Shown: one piece after another, positions 24,525 through 36,547 of the stretch | Layout of the letters: every line of letters begins with the position of its first letter | Position numbering within the stretch: position 1 is the first letter of the stretch | NCBI GenBank assembly: GCA_036971615.1 | Contig: JAYKKR010000009.1 | Coordinates: forward strand, 868,001 to 932,000 | Reading direction: 5' to 3' | From: Amyloporia xantha | Lineage: Eukaryota > Basidiomycota > Agaricomycetes > Polyporales > Adustoporiaceae | Length of the DNA stretch: 64,000 nt | Position numbers and translations under genes: made by a program | The notes under the pieces: model-generated | What the model saw: the letters and a program-made list of their open reading frames with translations, nothing else | Told to the model about the DNA's origin: nothing | Databases searched by the model: none

Positions 24525-25508
24525 CCTAATAGTTGAATAGAGGCATCAGGGGAGACATCGAGAGAGAAGGATTAATCTATATTTCCAGAGGCAGCCTACA
24601 TATGGGCTATTATCATAGTTCGACTTTAATTTTGCTTTCCAAGACTGAGTCCGAGTTCTATTTTGCAAATAGGCGGCATCTGACATGATATTGCGATGCT
24701 TGTTGACATTGGGTCAGAACCCCAAGTATGCGTATATGGTACGTTGTTCACTCAACTCCGTTCTGAAGGCCAGACCGGGATAGTATAATGCCTGAACACC
24801 TAGTTAGCGGAAGCCTGAATGACTTACCCGCTTTCGCATCACTCGCGACTTCCTCGATTCCACTCAACCATGGCACCTGCAACTTCAATACTAATTCAAC
24901 GGCAGAGAAACTGACTATGAGGTGACCTCCGTATATCTGGTGGGTGCTTATTGTCTCTTTTTACACGGTTCTCACTTAAGATGATCATATACACAGCCTG
25001 AGGTCTACAGTACTAGTACTTGCTTTGGAGGTGTCTGCTCATTTGTGCTTCATTGGACAAAGCGGCACAAATGGAGGGTCATGTACAGAGTCTGACTGAA
25101 GCATTGTGCAAGTACTCTACTTGCGGCGCCCATTGCATTTGGGCCCAAAAATATACTAACAGTCAGATAATGAACGGTCTAGCGTCTGGCAATAATTTAG
25201 ACAATACACAAGAGCACGATCTACATCCAACGTAAGGAAGGAAGGAGGATCGACGCCAGCGCCATATTCCCCATGATTTACAAGGTTAAGGAATATGGGC
25301 CATCAAACGGCGTGCCACGAGTCTCCCTCCTGCGCAAAATCGAGCATGAGCTATTATGTTCCTGGCGGGAAAACATCGGTGATCACTTCACCTCAGCAAT
25401 TTGGCTGATCGTGTCCGTTTTCAACTCAGTGGCGGTTTGAATTTCGACTTGGATAACCTGGGATCACAGTCATAGTGACTAAAATGAAAAGATCACGAGT
25501 TTTCTGGG
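24525..25508. other. intergenic region
   Basis: About 980 bp, AT-rich, between the BCS1 stop (+) and the DUF6534 gene end (-). No coding exons, tRNA or repeat is recognised. Confidence 0.5.
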
Positions 25509-27360
25509 TTAAACTGCACTGACCCCAGTACTCATGCGGCGATCCTCTGCCTTGCTGCTAAACCCGCTACTAGTTCCTGTGCCGGAGCCGATGCCATGTG
25601 GCCTTGTGAGAGGGATAGAGACTCCGCCAGTGACAGTTTTCTCTCGGATGCTTCGTCTTGCGTTCAATGTTGCCAGAAGAGCATTCAACAACACTGTCAA
25701 TGCCAATGCCAGTTCAGATGACAGGGTGTGTCCGGAATCAGGAGGTGAGACTCACGCTTAGGAAGGACGAAGTAAATGGCAATGAAAGTGAACTTGAGTT
25801 CCTGACGCATGGTCGCGTACTACAAAATGGTCAATCTGGCAGGTCCTTTTCCCAGTTCCTGGGAGTGCTTCTCACGATTATCAGGCACACAATTGCGCAT
25901 ATGCTGTGTAACTTCAGGACATGTAATATCACAGAGAATGGAAGACGAACCTTGTCAGGGTGCCTGTATTGATACTGTAGATCATGAGCAGCCGTATGAC
26001 AGAGTTTGTTCTATGGCAATAAGCACACATTAGGAATATATGTATAAGCCCAACTTGCATCCGATCCATACCTTGCGAACCCAGTACGACGCTGGCTTAA
26101 GAGCAAACAAAGCGAGCCCGCGATGAGGAGGTCCGCGACAACACTGAGGATTAGACTGGTATAGATGAACCACTATAGCAGCAGACACCTCATTAGTCAC
26201 CGGGAAAGTACGAACACGCCAAAGACTGACTGTGATCTTGGTAAGATCAAAATAATCGGTCAGAGATAACCTGGAAATTTTTGAGCTCTGGTCTCGGTCG
26301 TCATTTGCAATAAAATTAACCCTTTGATGGCAAAAGCTGGATACCGGAGGTCGTGAAAAGATGAAACGTGTATACTGGAAGTTTACGTACCCCAACTGCT
26401 ACCTGAATCCGCAAAGGCGACCTGGTTATAAGATATAACGGAATCGGCTGTATGGGTTGGCTTACCGAATACTCCGAGCGAAGTCGCAGCCTACAGGCAA
26501 TATTGAGCACCGTCTGAGCTTCCATAAAACATATAGTGCGTACAATCGCAGCGGTCAAGATCCAGTTTTTGTCACTGACTGAAGAGAACATTTAGAATCT
26601 AGAGATAGATCTGTAGAATACAATGTCACGTACGTAGGTAGACCCGCTGGCAGAAAAGCCTGGAGCATTCCATGTTAGCCAGAAACAGAGTCAGGTTAAA
26701 ACGTACATACTCTCTCACGATCGTGTCACTTGTGCTCTGAAGAACAACGAAATCAGTATGAGTTGGGGACTCAACGAGTCTGAAACTTACAGCGACAAAC
26801 ACGTGAGCCTAATGACTTATATGTAAATATCTGAGATGTTGTAACTTGTACGTGACTGAGCACTCACCATCACACTCCTGTAGATACAAAAAGGGTGAGG
26901 AAAAGAGAAAACAAGAGCAGACTAAGCTAAGTCACCATTCCGGTGCGATGAGAGCAAGGGGATCATCGAAATCGGTCACGGAGTACGTGTAAAAGGCATG
27001 TGTGATGAATGCTTGGTGGAGACTATCCAAGATCCTGAATGCAGACGAGACGCAAGGGGTCAGAAATTGATAAGTTTCGAATTTGAATAATTACCACAAA
27101 GAGACAATCTATGGGGGAGAGTGATAAGCATTTCGGCTATTATTCGTCATTTCGATCACAGACTGACCAAGCTCTTCAAGAATACCGGGTGACCGGGTCG
27201 CCCTTGTTGCGCCTGAAATACATATACGCCTGCACATTTGTCACTCCGTAGAGGCTTTAAATACGCGATTGCAATGTTGAGTTTACTCCTTCTGAGACTC
27301 GTCCCCTAAGAACTTACATGGCAGACGCAATCGTCCCTATACTCGTGGTCAATCGGCCAT
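25509..27360 (-). CDS. DUF6534-type multi-pass membrane protein
   Basis: Many small exons on the minus strand add up to a seven-helix-like membrane protein of the family expanded in mushroom-forming fungi (DUF6534); function unknown. Recognisable pieces in order: SIGTIASA joined across an intron to ILYGVTNVQAYMYFRR (about 27180-27350), ILDSLHQAFITHAFYTY (about 26985-27045), STSDTIVREY (about 26715-26750), SDKNWILTAAIVRTI (about 26530-26580), LILSVVADLLIAGSLCLLL (about 26090-26150), SVIRLLMIYSINTGTL (about 25955-26015), FIAIYFVLPKL and LLNALLATLNARRSIREK (about 25640-25790). It ends with a Gly/Ser-rich cytosolic tail. The ATG at 27358-27360 is one base out of frame with the first helix, so the start is uncertain: a further upstream exon or an indel is needed. 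Confidence 0.75.
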
Positions 27361-29889
27361 GTCAAAAGAGAAGGTATACTGTAGCATACCTAGGTATGTT
27401 ACTCCCAGAGTGGGTGTAATGAACGACAGACCACCGGCTGCCATGACCATTTTGCGAGCGCTTCCAGGGGAATGGGAAAGGGGCGATTGTCTGACCGCCG
27501 GCGACCCTTATACATGAGATCGAATCATGACATGGTTTTGAATAAATTTCAAGGATCAAGATAGTCTCGACAGAAGTCCATGTGATCCAACATATTTGAC
27601 GACCGCCTTGGGGAAAGAACCATCCAGTACCAGACTTAACATGAGAGTCACCGGCACATATAGTATTTGCAGCTTCGAGAGTTCCTTTGTAGGGAGACGG
27701 GTGCCACCGGCAGATGACCAAGCAGTGAGCCCTTGATGCACAGGAACCTGAGAACGGCCGTAGACATTGTGCGGCGTAACGCAGGATCTTGATCTTCCAC
27801 ATGGGGCAGCGGTTTCCCTCGAGACTGGAATATTAGCCCATGAGTTACGCATCATGTCCCTCAAGGCGGACGGCCGACTGCATATTAGTATTGGCGAACT
27901 GATTTTACTGTTGGTAGCTATGTTCCAGGCGATGAGATGAGATACGCAGGTAAGTAATTGACAAATCTAACTAGATCAAAGGAGCCCCGTCGGCCGCGGG
28001 ACAGCGGCGAGGGACAGACACAACCGCTGATTGAACCTGAAAGATCATTTGCCCGATGACTTGAAATAGCACAGATACTGAGATAGAGTACCTATGGGGA
28101 TCAAACTCATAAGTAAATGAAACGCACACGAAACCTGAGGCCCTTTGTGAAAGTTCAAATCGCCAATTAAGAAGCTCCACGACTCACTATTGAGGATCAT
28201 GGATATATTTGTCTCATCGCCTGTCTCCTTCCTGAAAGGACGAAGATTCTTGTACAAGGTTCTATCGCCATTTGTGCGAACCCCTACTAGGTGTTTTCTG
28301 ATCTTCGTTATATATCAGTCGAAGCACTGCAGAGGAATTGTTAGCTACAGCGCCACAGAACATATCTAGAACGGCCTCGTTGCGAAAGGATTACGCATGA
28401 CTGTTTCATCCCACGAGCAAGATTCTGCGGGTTTAGGGAAGGTTGCACGGGGTGAAAAAAGCGTCCATGTGATAAGACGTCTGGATTGAATGCCTCCGGA
28501 TTCCCAGCGGGTACGTAGAGTGAAGGATGGGATGAATAGGCGAGGCCCGCATGTCACCAACGTTAAGTCGTATCGGTCACTGACACATGGTACCTTTGAG
28601 TTCTTACGAACTGGCCATGGACAGCTCCCCCATATGCGTCCCTTAGATTCCAAATCTGCGACAAGCAGGCCTAGGAGTCTTGGTGTATCTGCTCCACTCC
28701 GTGCAACTCCCACTCGATGTCTAAACCATCTTGACAGTCGAACTTGATATTGAACGCCTATGACAGAGCTCAGATCTTTGATGAGGCTGGGACAGTGGGA
28801 AAGGCGATGCAGGGAAAGCGGCCAGAGCGTAACATCTGTCATGTTAATATAGGTGCAGGCAGAAGTGGCAGCTGTCGATCTCGTTCTTCGCTCCAATCGT
28901 TTACCATTTACAGTTGGCTGGATTGACTGATTCGAATCCACCCACCAAAAGTCACTCTGGAAGGTGAGCTCTAGATCTGGATCAAAAAGCACTACAATTA
29001 TCGGGGCCCGTAGTCGTCTGTGCTTGATCTTTCTACGATATCTGCGTCGGACAGACTCGAGAGCGGCCAACCGACTGTAACTCATGAGTTCTGCTGTTTT
29101 TTGGAACACGTCGAAAGAGGAGATGTCCGATGTGATCCAGGTCAATACTACTATCCTCCCAGGATGGCGGAAAAATATACGTAAACGGCCTCCATCCCGC
29201 AGGATAGTAATCTTGCCTATGATCCTTCTCCTTCGTATCACTGTCTTTACTTGCCACCTATCCACCGAAATTGATCAGTTCTGTCAAGTTCCTGTATAAG
29301 CTTGGAGGTTGTAGCTTCTAATTCCTGATCATGAGTTGAACTGATACATTCCCACAAGGTTGTCGTTTCTCATCATGTCTTACCACTTGTCAAGAATAAA
29401 TTCTTTAAGATAGGCTTCTAGAGGCAAGAGCGCTGTGCATTCTTGCCGGCACCGATTCTAGTCTGTTCGGATCGTACCGTCGAGGGACTTACATTCCCGT
29501 TCCCAGCAGCGGCAGAATGTGCTGTTGCCATGCGCACGTCCTTCGTCAGAACGCACGCTCAGTGCTAAGACAACTGCTAGCCCTACGTGCATACATACTC
29601 ATGATGCCTAGGCCAGTGCAAATTACAACAGCTTCAATTTAGAAATACAGCGGGCTGGCGGTACAACACGACCTTCGACGTTGGCTTCACTGATGGTTCG
29701 GCTTCCTTTTGTTCAAGAAAAAGCCACGAGCCTCATTGACTCCGCTGTCCTTCCACATTCCCATCCCCACTCTGGGATTGTGCCTCACGGACAGGCGTAC
29801 CCATACTGGGCACCTACGTTCGGTGGCGAGGGAAAGACGCTTGGTCATCAAGCGCCGACCGAACGTAAGAGTGAAAATTACTACACACC
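27361..29889. other. unassigned stretch with minus-strand coding-like segments
   Basis: About 2.5 kb that I cannot assign. On the minus strand the frames around 28135-28260 (containing YKNLRPFRKETGDETN) and 29050-29260 (containing DYYPAGWRPFTYIFPP) read like protein. A 299-codon open frame spans 28366-29265 in a different phase. No domain is recognised and no consistent exon chain was found. Possibilities are a lineage-specific gene, a decayed gene, or chance. The part 29300-29889 shows nothing. Confidence 0.35.
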
Positions 29890-30847
29890 TCACTTGGTGC
29901 CGCCGAGGTGTGATTGTACAACACCAATGAGCTTGCTCCACACATCTTGTGAAGGCTGGTTAATGTTGCGTATCTCGGTCGTTCTGGATTGGATGAGTGC
30001 CTGAGCTTCATTCAGACGGGCAGGACTGATTCCATTAGAGAGTAAATTTGTAATCTAGCGAAGCGTCAGCTGCCACAAGTGGCGCTAGCTCGACAGAGGC
30101 CATGTACATCGTACCCACCTGCTTGGTGGTGTCGTCGAAGATCTTTTTTGACTCTGGTCCACTCCTTTCGGCTAATCTCCCTAACTCTGCGAACCCCCTG
30201 CCTATCGTCCGTCCAATTTCCGGGTGCTTTTCATTCAGCAACGTGAACGTAGTCTGTCCCGCCTGCCGTCCGACCTTGTCGAGCTTGCCAGCCATTTTGC
30301 CTAGCGCATTCAACACCCGTATCCCAGTCTCGACACTTACACTGGCGCCCTTCTCTTGTAGGATCTTTTGCACCTCGTCATGTCCCTCCTGCAGGATCGT
30401 ATCCACGGCCTTACTGTGCGTCTCGTGAAGCTCGTTCAATGTGTTGAAGAGCGAGTCAACGACAGTTGAAGCGCCGGGAATGAACCACGTATACGACTTG
30501 ACGGTTGCCCGGAGGAAAACGATTATTTCGTTCGGAGCCTTGTCGACTGCCTTCACTCCTGAAAAATGATACCACGCGTAACCTATGCGTATGGCGTCAA
30601 ATTGGTAACCAGAACGACAAAGGGCGTCCGCGAACGCACATCCGAGGAGAGCTGCGGCCGCGCCAGCGACGCCGGCTGTAACTGCGACTCTAAGCTGAGA
30701 ATACGCAGGGAGCTTCGTACTCGCTGTCGACCCAAATCTCACGCGTGTTATTGGTAGTACGATTTTACGAGCAGACAACACGTCTGGGTCGAATTTGAGC
30801 ACCCGAGCAGAGAATTGGCTAGATCTGTTCAATGCGAGTTGGAGCAT
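29890..30847 (-). CDS. putative mitochondrial protein of unknown function
   Basis: Two exons (30847-30119 and 30054-29890) separated by a 64-bp GT-AG intron give about 297 aa. The N-terminus is rich in Arg, Ser and Leu with few acids (MLQLALNRSSQFSARVL), which resembles a mitochondrial presequence. A small-residue hydrophobic segment (VAVTAGVAGAAAALLGCAFA) follows, as in an inner-membrane protein. The remainder is helical and amphipathic, with a HSKAVDTILQEGHDEVQKIL stretch typical of a helical-bundle or coiled-coil domain, and ends QDVWSKLIGVVQSHLGGTK. No family is recognised. Localisation is inferred from composition only. Confidence 0.75.
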
Positions 30848-30945
30848 GGCTGTATGTTAATGTATCGGTCTTGTAATCGCAAGGGGGGGGAGAGCGGGCG
30901 GATAAAGGAAACCATGTTGGGACCATCGTACATGGGCTTCCATAT

Positions 30946-31103
30946 GACAGAACTCCACTGCAAATAAATCACCGTTTCATTGGCAGGGAAAAGGGTAAGA
31001 TAGGCGTGCGAAAGGGTTTATTTATATGGAACCGTTCCTTTCACATGCCTATCTTACCCTTTTCGCTGCCTGCAAAACGGTGACTTTTTTGCAGTGCTCT
31101 GTC
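30946..31103. repeat. imperfect inverted repeat (hairpin, MITE-like)
   Basis: Arms of about 70 bp (30946-31019 and 31034-31103) are imperfect reverse complements. The inner parts GGGTAAGATAGGC and GCCTATCTTACCC pair perfectly, as do GACAGA and TCTGTC at the ends. No clear flanking duplication was seen. It lies about 100 bp upstream of the gene starting at 30847. Confidence 0.7.
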
Positions 31104-31916
31104 AACGGCATCAGTTGAACGAGGATCATCATATCGCTGGGAGTTACAGTAACATAAGAATGACATTGACATAACAGAATAAATTACAGCAATCTGCAAA
31201 ACGATAGGCCATCGCTCAGGGAAAAACAAACGAGCATGTGACACCCCCGGGAGGGCTTCAATGTCGTCTGGCGCCACCAGAAAGTGCAGCCATCAACGTA
31301 CCGACTCCAATAGCTAGCGTTTTGCTCCGAATTTACTCCAAAAACAGATATCTGTGTCCCATAAGTAGAAATGCCGCACAAATGGCTCTCGGCAAGAGCC
31401 CCACAGTCCGCTGTACCAGAGCCTACAGCTCCCCGGACCGCTCTCACGTGCATGTTTTGTGAAACCTGGCTGTGGCCTATCGTTTTGCAGATTGCTGTAA
31501 ATAAATAGCTGCGTGGGCTGGATAAGGCTGGATATCGATTGAAATACATAGCTACATAATATGAGCATGGTCACGTGTGGGATACCTCTTCATATTACAT
31601 ATTCTCAGTGCTCACCCTGCAACTTGTCTGCAACTCTGCTCCAGTCGGTTCGCAACAGACCTGAAAATACTGTATCCATCTCACTCCATTGGGTCAGCTT
31701 CCGTTGAAGTTTTCACGAGATAAAGGTGACCAGAGGAGGTCCAGTCCAACAGTAAAAGTGAGAGGGAAGGGAAACTGTGAGTCCAGTATTACGGTTTCTT
31801 GACGTGTCTTACACCATTCATAGGCGTGTCGTAGAGTACATACTCTTTTTGAACAGAGAAAACCATGTACTCAAAGATGCATCTATGCAGAAGATTCGTG
31901 AAGAAGTACTCTACAA
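31104..31916. other. intergenic upstream of COG7
   Basis: About 800 bp with no coding chain recognised. It contains two CACGTG E-box palindromes (31445-31450, 31572-31577). A short upstream coding exon of COG7 may lie here. Confidence 0.45.
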
Positions 31917-34838
31917 ATGCAAAGCGTGCAGGCCAAGTCTGATCCTGATGATGCAGATCCACCAACGTTACCATCTTCGACGGAACTGCTGAATTCTCTC
32001 GAGAATCATACGGATGTTGCGACTTGGATCAACGAAACCCTCGACTCCTATCAGCCCCAGGTTGGTGTATCGGAGCTGACCGAGCTTGACCGGCATGTCT
32101 CTAGCCTAGTAGGTACACTGGAGATTGCGAGCGAAGACACATCAGCTCAGGTGGAGAGACTCATCGACGATATCTCGCGCGGCGCGTCGCGTCTTACATA
32201 CGACTTGCATTTTATGCGCGATGGTGCACTCTCCTTACAAGCGGTGCTGCATAATGTGGAATCCAAGGCAGATGCTTCCGTCGCAGCAGACACAGACGCA
32301 GCCCTTGATCGACTCCATTTTCTTGACACCGTCAAAAAGAATATGGAAGCCGCGCGTGAAGTGTTGCGCGAGGCAGAGAGCTGGGGTTCGCTCGAAAGCG
32401 ACGTTACGTCTCTGTTAGGTGAGAAGAACTACGAGAAAGCAGCGGAACGCCTGTCGGAGGCCAGCAAAAGCATGGCCGTTTTCGAGAATACTCCGGAATA
32501 CGAGAACCGGCGCACGCTTATGGTCAGCTTACAGAACCAGCTTGAGGCTGCACTCAGCTCTGCGTTGGTTGCGGCCGTCACATCCCAGGACGTCGCCATC
32601 TGCCGAAACTACTTTGGAATATTCAGCAACATCCAGCGCGAGACAGAGTTCCGCAACTATTACTACGGGTCTCGACGTGCTCCGCTTGTGGAGACATGGC
32701 AGAATGCGCAGCTTCGAGATTGCGACGGGAGCACAGGGGCTGACCCATCTGCATTGACCTTCTCATCATTCTTGGCGTCGTTCTACGCATCCTTCTTATC
32801 TATTCTGCAGAGCGAACGCACGTCTATTCCTGCCATATTCCCAGATCCTCAGGTTACCATGTCCACGTTGATCACATCGACATTCTCCGCCCTCCAGCCT
32901 ACTTTCTCTCAGCGCCTCGCAACCGTCTCCGCATATCATGGGGCCACCGCTCTTCGAGAGCTTATATCTGCTTACCGTGCCACGGAGGAATTTGCGCTCG
33001 CCGTCGAGAAAATCTTTGAAAAAGTGGGATATTCCGCCATGATAACCCCTGCCGTCAATGTCGAGCCGGGCACTTCGCGGGCGCATGTCCGCCGCCGGTC
33101 TTCCACCCGCATGTCTATGTCCATGCCTGGACGTATGTCGTCACAGCGTGGGGTCAACAGTGGGGAATCGCTGACTTCGACCAATGCATTTGACTCACCC
33201 TTGTTCCCGCTTCTTGAATGGGACACTGATTTGTTTGCGCCATTCGCCGACTTTCAGGCTGACTATGGCGCCCTCGAGTGGCGACTTCTAGAACATTTGC
33301 TCTCCGCAGTGCTGTCCGTTAGCGGCTCGGATCGTGCGCTGCTGCTTCGTGAACGAGCGGTAGATGTCTTTGGTGTTGGAGAGGATGCCGTCGGACGCTG
33401 CATCGCGTTCACGCACGGGTATGGCGCGGTGGGTCTCGTGGAAGCATTGGACCGCTTGATAGTCGCGTTTGCAGACGCTTCACGTGCAGACGTCACTTCT
33501 CGAAAGAAAAGCGGCAAAGGTTCAGCTGCTGAGAGCAAAGCCAGCTCTTCAGAAGAGGAGTTAGCGGATCTGGATTACACCGCGGAGGACTGGGCGGAGA
33601 TACAGGCGCTGTTGCACTTCCTGGAGGCGGTACGCGCCTTGCTCGATCGCACGGTGGCTTTCGAAGGGAAGCTACGAACCAGCCTCGTGCAGATATCAGC
33701 AATACTTCGAGAGGTTAGGCAAGACCCTTCTGGGATGGATGGACGCATCTCAGGGACTGCGCGAGGCACGATGCAGATCCTTTTGCAATCTAGTCTCAAT
33801 TCTGCTGCGTTGCATGCCCTTCTCGAAAGCATTGATCCCGAGTCTACCGCCCAACCTTTGCCTTCGAGCGTGCCGCCTTCACCAGATACGCGTCGCTTAT
33901 CATTCATATCCTCAGCCCCGCACTCGTCTCCCTCTCCTCCCTCTCCCCCACTACTCACTAAGGCTCGCGGTGCGATATCGCTGTTAGCTCAGGCCAGCCA
34001 AATGTCACTTCAAAGCGTTATCCTTGGCCCTCTCCTCGCACCCCTCGCTTCTTATTCCTCGCTCTCTGCTTGGATGGCGCCTGATCCCCCGTCGAAGCAT
34101 CCCACCGGTGGTATGACTGCTGGAGGAGCAACCAGTGCGGTGAAAGTCCCTACTTTCTCCCTCAGTCCAAGCAGTACCATGGCTCGTGTAGCTGAAGGTT
34201 TGCTGAGCCTTCCTAGGCTGTTCGAGGTTTACTCAGATGACGATGCCTTCGCGGTCTCTCTTGAGACGCTCCCACACGTTGGTAGTAGGTTCCTTCGTGC
34301 ACTCGCGGAGCCTACCCCGGCTCCAGTAGCGCCCTCCCGCACTCCGCCTGAGTTGAGGTCACGCCGTTCTTCATCCTTAGCCTTGACGCCGGGTCAGGTA
34401 CAAGCACAGGTCAACGCACAAACCACTACGCAAGTATCCATTGAAGAACTACATTTCTCTCCAGAAGCAGTGACAGCTGCGTGGTTAGCGTCGCTTACGC
34501 GCACGCTCCTTGCACACCTCACGCGTGATGTCCTTCCTCGCATTCCCAAGCTTACTATGGGAGGCGCAGCACAGCTAGCTACGGACTTAGCATGGCTGGC
34601 AAATATTGTTGAAGCGCTTAATGTTGAGTGGGCACCACTTAGGAGGTGGAGAAAATGGGTTGAAGAGGAGGAGGAGGAAGGGAGGAGGAGGTATCGTGGT
34701 GGTGCAGAGTCGGAGCTGGCTGAGGATGATACAGAGGGCGATGTGGAAGGTGAACAGACAGAAGAAGATGAAGAAGAGGCAGACGGTGAACAACAGGTGG
34801 CAAAAGTTGTGGCACATCTGAGAGGATGGGAGTCTTAG
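31917..34838 (+). CDS. COG7: conserved oligomeric Golgi complex subunit 7
   Basis: A single open exon of 973 codons. COG7 belongs to lobe B of the eight-subunit tether for retrograde vesicles at the Golgi. The N-terminal third matches the family pattern: HTDVATWINETLDSYQ, a run of heptads through LHFMRDGALSLQAVL, LDTVKKNMEAAREVLREAE and ETWQNAQLRDCD. Family members are mostly 750-900 aa; this one is longer because of Ser/Pro-rich inserts (about 33060-33180 and 33860-33960) and a very acidic C-terminal tail (about 34660-34800, runs of Glu). The ATG at 31917 is close to where the conserved sequence begins, but a small upstream exon is possible. The absence of introns is unusual for this window. 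Confidence 0.8.
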   Translation: MQSVQAKSDPDDADPPTLPSSTELLNSLENHTDVATWINETLDSYQPQVGVSELTELDRHVSSLVGTLEIASEDTSAQVERLIDDISRGASRLTYDLHFMRDGALSLQAVLHNVESKADASVAADTDAALDRLHFLDTVKKNMEAAREVLREAESWGSLESDVTSLLGEKNYEKAAERLSEASKSMAVFENTPEYENRRTLMVSLQNQLEAALSSALVAAVTSQDVAICRNYFGIFSNIQRETEFRNYYYGSRRAPLVETWQNAQLRDCDGSTGADPSALTFSSFLASFYASFLSILQSERTSIPAIFPDPQVTMSTLITSTFSALQPTFSQRLATVSAYHGATALRELISAYRATEEFALAVEKIFEKVGYSAMITPAVNVEPGTSRAHVRRRSSTRMSMSMPGRMSSQRGVNSGESLTSTNAFDSPLFPLLEWDTDLFAPFADFQADYGALEWRLLEHLLSAVLSVSGSDRALLLRERAVDVFGVGEDAVGRCIAFTHGYGAVGLVEALDRLIVAFADASRADVTSRKKSGKGSAAESKASSSEEELADLDYTAEDWAEIQALLHFLEAVRALLDRTVAFEGKLRTSLVQISAILREVRQDPSGMDGRISGTARGTMQILLQSSLNSAALHALLESIDPESTAQPLPSSVPPSPDTRRLSFISSAPHSSPSPPSPPLLTKARGAISLLAQASQMSLQSVILGPLLAPLASYSSLSAWMAPDPPSKHPTGGMTAGGATSAVKVPTFSLSPSSTMARVAEGLLSLPRLFEVYSDDDAFAVSLETLPHVGSRFLRALAEPTPAPVAPSRTPPELRSRRSSSLALTPGQVQAQVNAQTTTQVSIEELHFSPEAVTAAWLASLTRTLLAHLTRDVLPRIPKLTMGGAAQLATDLAWLANIVEALNVEWAPLRRWRKWVEEEEEEGRRRYRGGAESELAEDDTEGDVEGEQTEEDEEEADGEQQVAKVVAHLRGWES

Positions 34839-35367
34839 GTGATTGTGATTCCGAACTCTGGCACTTTTAATACCAATTTTCACCTTGTGAATAGAGCCGC
34901 GAATGCCTATTTACCGGAAGCGTGCGGAAATACACGTCTTTGACCAAAGAGCGATCTCACTTTTCGCCGATTGTCTTGGGATAATCCGCGTTGAATGTCA
35001 AGGAACGACTGTCTTCCCAGTAGAGACTAGTCCATGAGTCTACTTTGGACCCTCGTAATTTCGGAATCAGAAGAATTTCAGAACCCCTTGTGGGACTGCT
35101 GTTGAATCGCGATGGATGGATGTATCAATAACCCCATCTCATTAGACACTCGTATCGAGATCATTTCACCCGTCACCGACTTCGTCTCAAAGCTGATGAA
35201 AGTTTGCAGGAACAATTCGATGTACTCCCAGTATTGAGAGCTATAGCCCCGAAGATTCCACTCTAACCTTCATGAGCTAGAATAGCCACCAGAGGCCGTC
35301 CTACACAACATCAGTCACTTTCATTCACGACGGTAACTTGTAAAGCTCCATAGATGTAACTGAACGA
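34839..35367. other. intergenic, convergent
   Basis: About 530 bp between the COG7 stop and the end of the hydrolase gene on the opposite strand. No feature is seen. Confidence 0.5.
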
Positions 35368-36547
35368 CTACTTTATCAACGCTTCCTCCCAGATAAATTC
35401 TGACATGGCTTGCACCATCTCCGGTGTACACTTATGTCCTACTCCTGGCGCGAGAACGACTTTCTTCCTCCCGGCTTCTCCGACATTTAAGTTGTCCACG
35501 AAATGTTTCGAAGCTGACCAAGGCACCAATTTGTCATCAGCACCAGACAGCACCAGCACCTTTTTGCCAAAGAATGGATTTGATGCGTCTGTGGATGTGT
35601 ATGACGCTGCCGCCGGGTCGTGCTGCTGAATCACATCCAGGAGTGATTTCGGAATGTAAGGGGCCTCAAAGGGGATGCTGTTCAGCTGTGCTCGGTCAGT
35701 CATTAGGGTGAGGTAGTCCGGGCAACCTCAGGGTTTGGTATGTTCGGTCAGCTTCAAGATTCTGCTTCTATAACACTTGCTCACCTATGATGGGAATCCC
35801 AATGGTCACCCTCGGCTCTGCGCGCTTCAGTCAGCAAACAGCCTTCTCTCGGTCCTATGGAAACCGCATGCTCAATGATCTCACCATTACGGAGGGCGTA
35901 CCAGGTGGAATGACCTCCAAGACTGATACCCCCAACGAGCCATTTAGAAATCGTGCGCTCCCCAGATGGGTACAAGTACGAGGGCAAGAAGTCAATAAGG
36001 AAGGAGACGTCCCTTGCCGTCCCACCTAACAGTACAGTGCGATCGGTTCAGCTGGCACCTAGGAAGGACAGTGCATCACTTACTGTGAATGGCATACATA
36101 TCGATACTGCGTATATACCGCAGAAGTCAATATATCATGACTCCCACCAAGAGATAGGTGAAATGGTACTTACGCGTGGCGGTCGTTTCTCTTAGGAGGT
36201 TGTTCCCTCCATCCGCTGTTGGCCTGCCGGTCAACAACTCGTTCTCCGTGATTACGCTGGTCCTATCGATGTGGACGTAGATCAGCACTAACATCAACGC
36301 TGTCTCAAGTGGGACGAACGAGTGTGACGATCAGCAGATCCTCTCGTTGAACACCCGTCGATTTCTTCTGCTGGTCATTTATCCACTGCAATGTAGATTC
36401 AGCGACCCATTCGCAGTCCTGCGCGGAACCAAGCCTGCCATGCAGGAAGAATAGGACATTGACAGGCGTCGCCGTTTCAGCACCACCTTGGGAGTAGACG
36501 TTGACAGAAATTCCGCCAATGACTATAGTCTGCTTAGAGACAGACAT
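35368..36547 (-). CDS. alpha/beta hydrolase
   Basis: Minus-strand gene of about six exons that splice in phase. It starts MSVSKQTIVIGGISVNVYS (36547) and contains the oxyanion-region HGRLGS, then DQRNHGERVVDRQAN after the first intron. A 24-nt exon (about 36085-36110; IDMYAIHS) follows, then GTARDVSFLIDFLPSYLYP, the nucleophile elbow GISLGGHS (Ser; about 35905-35930), ADDKLVPW (acid; about 35525-35550) and GVGHKCTPE (His; about 35425-35450). All three catalytic residues are present, so it is probably an active serine hydrolase of about 300 aa. Homologues are widespread in fungi without known substrate. No signal peptide is seen, so cytosolic location is likely. Confidence 0.85.

Noticed and set aside
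28366..29265. 299-codon minus-strand open frame as a single gene
   Set aside because: Arg-rich composition without domain signature, and neighbouring frames look more protein-like locally. It is kept only as an unassigned stretch.
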